In this document: positions 60,115 to 64,000 of the stretch, one piece after another
Position numbering within the stretch: the stretch's first letter is position 1
How the letters are laid out: each line of letters opens with the position of its first letter
Assembly (NCBI GenBank): GCA_049840815.1
Contig: JASGJI010000006.1
Location: 62,001-126,000 of the forward strand
Direction of reading: 5' to 3'
From: JASGDN01 sp049840815
Lineage (GTDB): Bacteria > Chloroflexota > Chloroflexia > Thermomicrobiales > UBA6265
DNA length: 64,000 bases
Notes under the pieces: generated by a model
What the model was told of the DNA's origin: nothing
The model's database searches: none
What the model saw: the letters and a program-made list of their open reading frames with translations, nothing else
Program-made: the position numbers and the translations under genes

Positions 60115-61836
60115 CTACTCCTCGCGGTAGACGAGATCCTCGTGCAGGTCGTGGTAGAAGGCCGCCCGCCGGTGCCGGATCAGCGAGTCCGTCTCGCGCT
60201 GGGAGACACCCTGCCGCCGCAGCACATAGCGCACGAACTCCTGACCGGCCTCGAACTCCGGCTGCACCGTTTCGTTCGCGCCGACATCGCGCAGGGCATT
60301 CACGTCGCCGCGGAAGTTGGCGCGCGTCACGATGTCCACATGCGGGGCCATTCGACGGGCCATTCGCGTCGTCCCCCGCGCCGCGAAGAGATCGGGGATC
60401 GTGACCGCAAGCGACCGCGCCGTACCGATTCGTGCGCGCTCCAGCACGCTCTCCGCGCTGCTGTCCCCATAGATCGCGGGAATACCCCGATCCCGCAGTT
60501 CGCGCACCACGGCGGGGTTCAACTCGATCACGACAAACGAGAACCCCTTTCGCGTCAGGGCATCGCCCAGTGCCCGACCGACACGTCCGTATCCACAGAT
60601 GACGACATGACGGCGCAAGGCAACAGGCTCATCCTCGACCTCGATCTGGTGATCGTGTTCGCGCACGAGTGGAATCCGCTGCGCCCAGCCGAGGATGCGC
60701 GGCAGCAGGCCGGGCAGGAATGGCGCAACCAGAATCGACACCAGCGCGACGGTCAGGATAATCCCGTAGTGGTCCTCGTCGATGATGCCATCCGCCAGTC
60801 CGACTCCGGCCAGCACGAAGCTGAACTCGCCGATCTGCGCCAGATAGAGCGCGGCATGGATCGCCGGCTCCGCCTCCACTCCCGCGACCATATAGGCCAG
60901 CGAGGCAATCGCAATCTTGCCAACGACCAGCACGATCACGAAGACGACGATCTCCAACGGGTGATGCAGCAGCAACGCCGGTTCCAGCAACATGCCGAGC
61001 GACACGAAGAAGAGGGTCGAGAAGAGATCGCGGAGCGGAATGATCTCGGCCAGCGCCTCGGTCGCGAACTCGGATTCCGAGATCACCAACCCCGCAAGGA
61101 AGGCTCCGAGCGCGAAGCTCAGATGCGCCTCATGGCTGGCGAACGCCGTCCCCAGCGCGAAGACGACGATCGTGATGAGGAAGAGTTCGCGAGATCCCGT
61201 CTTCGCCACGCGATAGAGCACCCACGGCACCACCCGCAACCCAAGGACGAGGACCAGCAGGAGCGCCACCGTCGCGGTGGCCAGCGACTTCACGAGCGAG
61301 GGCAGCAGATTGCCATTGCTCCCCGCCAGGAGCGGTAGCAATGCCAGCAGCGGCACGAGACTCAGATCCTGCACGACGCTGAGACCGAACGCGATCCGCG
61401 CGTGCCAGCTGGTCGTCTCGCCGCGACCGGAAAGCAGCTTGATCATCACGATCGAGCTTGAGATGACGAAGACGCCGCCCAGCAGGACCGACGCCTTGAT
61501 TCCCCACCCGAAGAGCAACCCACTGCCAATACCCAGGACGAACGTCAGCGGGTATTGGACGCCCGCCGTGACGAGCGCGATGCGCCGCACCTCCAGCAGA
61601 TGCCCGATCGAGAACTCAGCTCCCAACGCGAACATGAGGAAGGCAACACCGAGATTGGCGAGCAACGTGACCTGCGTCGAATCCGCCACCACACCCGGGC
61701 TGTTCGGCCCGACGATGATCCCGGCGACGACGTAGCCCACCAGCACCGGCAGCCCAAAACGCCGGGCCACCATGCCACCAAGCACGGCGACACCGAGCGC
61801 CACGAACAGCGTCACGATGAGGCGAACGTCTTCCAT
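60115..61836 (-). CDS. CPA2-family cation:proton antiporter with TrkA-N domain (KefB/C-like)
   Basis: 573 residues from ATG 61836. About 12 membrane helices (1-375) with the GLPVLVGYVVAGIIVGPNSPG start and LGAEFSIGHLLEVRR typical of the CPA2 family, and a QIGEFSFVLAGVG segment near 310. The C-terminal part has a TrkA-N NAD-binding domain (HVVICGYGRVGRALGDAL near 408) and a helical tail with no TrkA-C domain visible. Likely an NAD(H)-regulated K+ or Na+/H+ antiporter. Codon and length normal for the family. Confidence 0.92.
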   Translation of the reverse strand: MEDVRLIVTLFVALGVAVLGGMVARRFGLPVLVGYVVAGIIVGPNSPGVVADSTQVTLLANLGVAFLMFALGAEFSIGHLLEVRRIALVTAGVQYPLTFVLGIGSGLLFGWGIKASVLLGGVFVISSSIVMIKLLSGRGETTSWHARIAFGLSVVQDLSLVPLLALLPLLAGSNGNLLPSLVKSLATATVALLLVLVLGLRVVPWVLYRVAKTGSRELFLITIVVFALGTAFASHEAHLSFALGAFLAGLVISESEFATEALAEIIPLRDLFSTLFFVSLGMLLEPALLLHHPLEIVVFVIVLVVGKIAIASLAYMVAGVEAEPAIHAALYLAQIGEFSFVLAGVGLADGIIDEDHYGIILTVALVSILVAPFLPGLLPRILGWAQRIPLVREHDHQIEVEDEPVALRRHVVICGYGRVGRALGDALTRKGFSFVVIELNPAVVRELRDRGIPAIYGDSSAESVLERARIGTARSLAVTIPDLFAARGTTRMARRMAPHVDIVTRANFRGDVNALRDVGANETVQPEFEAGQEFVRYVLRRQGVSQRETDSLIRHRRAAFYHDLHEDLVYREE

Positions 61837-61985
61837 GCGAAACTCGGCCTTCGATGTCGAACAGTCGGCAGGAACGGTCGATTGCATGGGTAACAGCGAG
61901 CGACGAACCCGCAGACAGAATCGACGGAACCCCGGCCGCTGTCAATCCGCGAGCGACCGTGATTCCGTCGGCAAGACCCTGGCGA

Positions 61986-62711
61986 TCAGTTCGAGGAGGA
62001 ATCCGCCGAGGCGCCTTCCTGTCTGCGTTCGGCGGCGATCATCTTCGCCACGGCCAGCACCACATGCTCCAGCAGCGATGGGTCGAGGCCGACCTCACCA
62101 GCGATCTCCTCGAGCGTCCGGCCTTCCAGGCTTCCCTGATAGGCGCTCCAGATACGGTCGCATGCGGCAACGAACAGGTCGTGGTCGCCAGGAGTCGTCT
62201 TCTCGGGCCGTGCATCGTCAGGAAGATGGACATCCCCCCCGTCAGCACCCCCCCACCACTGCCAGGCGGTGTTCAGGAAGATATTCGTCAGCTGCGGAGT
62301 AAGCTTGAACCGCTCCGCATTGATGCGGATGCCCTCGTGAATCTCTGCGCCCTGCCGCCGCTCACTCGCGGCCTTCCAGTCGGCCAGCATCTCCACGAGA
62401 TCGATCAGCGTCATGTCATCGACGCCATTCGGGAAATACTCAGGGTGGTGGCGATTGTGCGCGTAGTGGTGATCCAGCGCCTTCCGCGCGCGGGCCAGGG
62501 ACTCACGGTACTCAGGGCTGCCGTACTCGACCTGGCTGAGATCGGCGTAGGCCTGCTCGAAGAGCCCGAGTTCTGGCTCCTGAAGCTTGGAGGCGTCGTG
62601 CGCCTTCCCCCGCTGCTCCAACTCGGAACGGATCTCGAGAAGCAGCGCATGCACCCGCTCGATATGTGATTGCGTACTGGGAACGAACCCGTCGTCCTGG
62701 AGCAAGGTCAT
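61986..62711 (-). CDS. DUF5662-family protein
   Basis: 241 residues. Contains the DUF5662 pattern: KAHDASKLQEPELGLFEQAYADL near 36-60, ALDHHYAHNRHHPEYFP near 77-93, and MTLIDLVEMLADWKAA near 99-115, with many His/Asp that could bind metal. The family is annotated in phages and bacteria without known function. The C-terminal third is helical. Probable -10 TATAGT at 62792-62797 on the minus strand. Confidence 0.85.
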   Translation of the reverse strand: MTLLQDDGFVPSTQSHIERVHALLLEIRSELEQRGKAHDASKLQEPELGLFEQAYADLSQVEYGSPEYRESLARARKALDHHYAHNRHHPEYFPNGVDDMTLIDLVEMLADWKAASERRQGAEIHEGIRINAERFKLTPQLTNIFLNTAWQWWGGADGGDVHLPDDARPEKTTPGDHDLFVAACDRIWSAYQGSLEGRTLEEIAGEVGLDPSLLEHVVLAVAKMIAAERRQEGASADSSSN

Positions 62712-63097
62712 CTCCGATGCCGCGTCGATCTCCGACGCGACGAAAACCGGACGTCCTGTGGGGCCATAGTGCCCGAAGGAAGAATGACGAGACTATAGCC
62801 GATTTTCGCCTGTTCCGCAGCGGAATCACAGCCACGTTGTGCGCAGCGCCCAGCGTGGCTGCGCGCCAATCCATTCGTGAATGACCGCACGATTAGCCCT
62901 CTCGAGTCAAATCGTGCATCCGTTGGCGCTCGCCGTGCGAACACCATATCAACCACATCCGGCAGAATCGTCGCCCGCATCCCACGTGAAAGGCACGATG
63001 CCATGCACCCCCCCACCTCCCGCTTCGCTCCAGACGCCATGCCTCGCAGCCCCGGCATCGACCGTGATGCCGGGCGGACGACTGGCTCCGGGCCAGC
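62712..63097. other. Divergent intergenic region
   Basis: 386 bases; a -10-like TATAGT for the DUF5662 gene at 62792-62797 and a hairpin CAGCCACG/CGTGGCTG at 62829-62861. No gene supported. Confidence 0.5.
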
Positions 63098-63787
63098 GTG
63101 ATTGCCGGCTTTCTCGCAACCTTCGCCATGACCGCCTGCATCGCCATCGCCTACGGACTGGCCAACAGCGTGGGCAAGGCGGACGGCACCTCGCTCGAAC
63201 GGTGGCTCTTCGCCCTCTCGAACAACCGGCTCACCGAGCACGTCGGCGAGTCATTCTTCTTCGCCATGATCGGCAATCTCCTCATGGGGATGGTCTGGGC
63301 GGTCATCTACGCGCGGTTCGCCGAGCCAAGAATGGCCGGTCCAGGGTGGTGGAAGGGCGCGCTGTTCTCGTTCGTCCCGTTCGTCCTCACCATCGCCGTC
63401 TTCTTCCCGCTCGCGGGGGTAGGCCTGTTCGCGCGGAATGTCCATGCAGGTCCGCTGCCGATCCTCGGGGCGCTGGCCCTCCACCTCACCTACGGCCTGC
63501 TGCTTGGCACCTTCTATGGAATCGACGTGACCTCGGGGCTCAGCGATGCAACCGGTGAACGCGACGCGGCGGAATCGGCAGAACGTGGCGCCGCCTATGG
63601 CATCGGCATCGGCTCGCTGCTCGGATTCGTCGCAGGCTGGCTGATGGCACCGCAGATGGAGACACTCGCCTCGCGTCCGGTCATCGGGATCGCAGGCGCC
63701 CTTTCTGGCGCGGCGATGGGTGTTCTGCTCGGCTCGCTCCTTGGCATGAGGATCGAGGATCAGGACCGGGAGGACACCAGCCGCTAG
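63098..63787 (+). CDS. Multi-helix membrane protein of unknown function
   Basis: 229 residues from GTG 63098, the only start after an in-frame TGA. About six membrane helices: 1-22, 52-72, 85-110, 118-140, 165-185 and 195-225. The residues before the start in the same frame (ADDWLRAS) look like a natural N-terminus for such proteins, so the true start may lie upstream in another frame, implying a further indel. Ends with RIEDQDREDTSR. Confidence 0.65.
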   Translation: MIAGFLATFAMTACIAIAYGLANSVGKADGTSLERWLFALSNNRLTEHVGESFFFAMIGNLLMGMVWAVIYARFAEPRMAGPGWWKGALFSFVPFVLTIAVFFPLAGVGLFARNVHAGPLPILGALALHLTYGLLLGTFYGIDVTSGLSDATGERDAAESAERGAAYGIGIGSLLGFVAGWLMAPQMETLASRPVIGIAGALSGAAMGVLLGSLLGMRIEDQDREDTSR

Positions 63788-63820
63788 GTCCGGCACAATC
63801 GAATGCGCTTCAGACGATGG

Positions 63821-63865
63821 AGCGTCACACGCGAAGGACCGGATGCCCTATTCGCGTGTGACGCT
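63821..63865. terminator. Terminator after the last membrane-protein gene
   Basis: Arms AGCGTCACACGCGAA and TTCGCGTGTGACGCT with a 15-base loop, followed by TTTGTT. Confidence 0.85.
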
Positions 63866-64000
63866 TTTGTTCAGATGCACTAAAATGTGGCCATTGATCA
63901 CAATCCATGCGTATAGGCGCTACCCGGATGCTCTGGTATGATCCACCGCCAGAAGCCGGACGCAGACACATACGCACCTTCGGGTCCCCATATCTCACGA
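63866..64000. other. Right edge of the window
   Basis: 135 bases with no supportable feature. Confidence 0.5.

Overview
This is a GC-rich (mid-60s % by eye) bacterial chromosomal window. The gene content fits a Gram-positive-type member of the Chloroflexota, most likely class Thermomicrobia (inference). Supporting points are coenzyme F420 biosynthesis with an F420-dependent oxidoreductase, System II cytochrome c maturation, RNase J, a SufU-type Fe-S scaffold, LPxTG-type surface proteins, Tat-like solute-binding proteins, and stop-codon-adjacent hairpins with long perfect stems. Phylogeny was not computed. There is no phage, plasmid, CRISPR array or recognisable transposase; most of the window is ordinary chromosome with lineage-specific secreted proteins.

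Layout. 1-2483: cytochrome c biogenesis (resB end, ccsB, tlpA/resA-like). 2689-6259 (minus): F420 operon cofD-cofC-cofE-LLM oxidoreductase. 6384-8883: FGGY sugar kinase and a PIG-L/LmbE deacetylase. 8955-11024 (minus): Vps62-like membrane protein; then an HxlR regulator. 11905-14445 (minus): RNase J with a ~290-residue disordered Arg/Gln/Gly-rich N-terminus. 15284-24031 (minus): a small membrane protein and a full Dpp/Opp-type ABC importer with two paralogous binding proteins. 24420-26294: LmeA-like lipoprotein-type protein and a GT2 glycosyltransferase. 26419-30591 (minus): marR plus a two-subunit ABC exporter with a clear autoregulatory promoter/operator. 30730-32829: ybaK, csbD, a zinc-ligand-less MDR dehydrogenase.

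32905-49351 is the most distinctive stretch: two neighbouring surface proteins built from the same duplicated two-cysteine domain with LPKAG/LPNTG sorting signals, a ScyD-like propeller fused to a cupredoxin, two alpha/beta hydrolases, a secreted Cys-rich protein, a large ATP-binding LuxR regulator, a third LPNTG protein, tRNA-Lys(UUU), a DUF92 protein and a cupin-SH3b secreted protein. A CGTAG-N3-CTACG palindrome occurs upstream of several of these secreted-protein genes, suggesting a shared regulon (inference).

49708-54489: mltG-aroE, miaA, and a rhodanese-sufU pair. 54786-58812: a GH116 glucosylceramidase-like gene and a DUF2851 gene, each interrupted by an apparent one-base insertion. 59196-63787: SDR, CPA2 antiporter with a TrkA-N domain, DUF5662 protein, and a small membrane protein. 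Dispersed palindromic repeats (GGGCGATC/GATCGCCC arms) and a purine-rich inverted repeat around 52811-53062 are the main non-coding structures. Starts were chosen by ribosome binding site and family alignment by eye; no database search was run.
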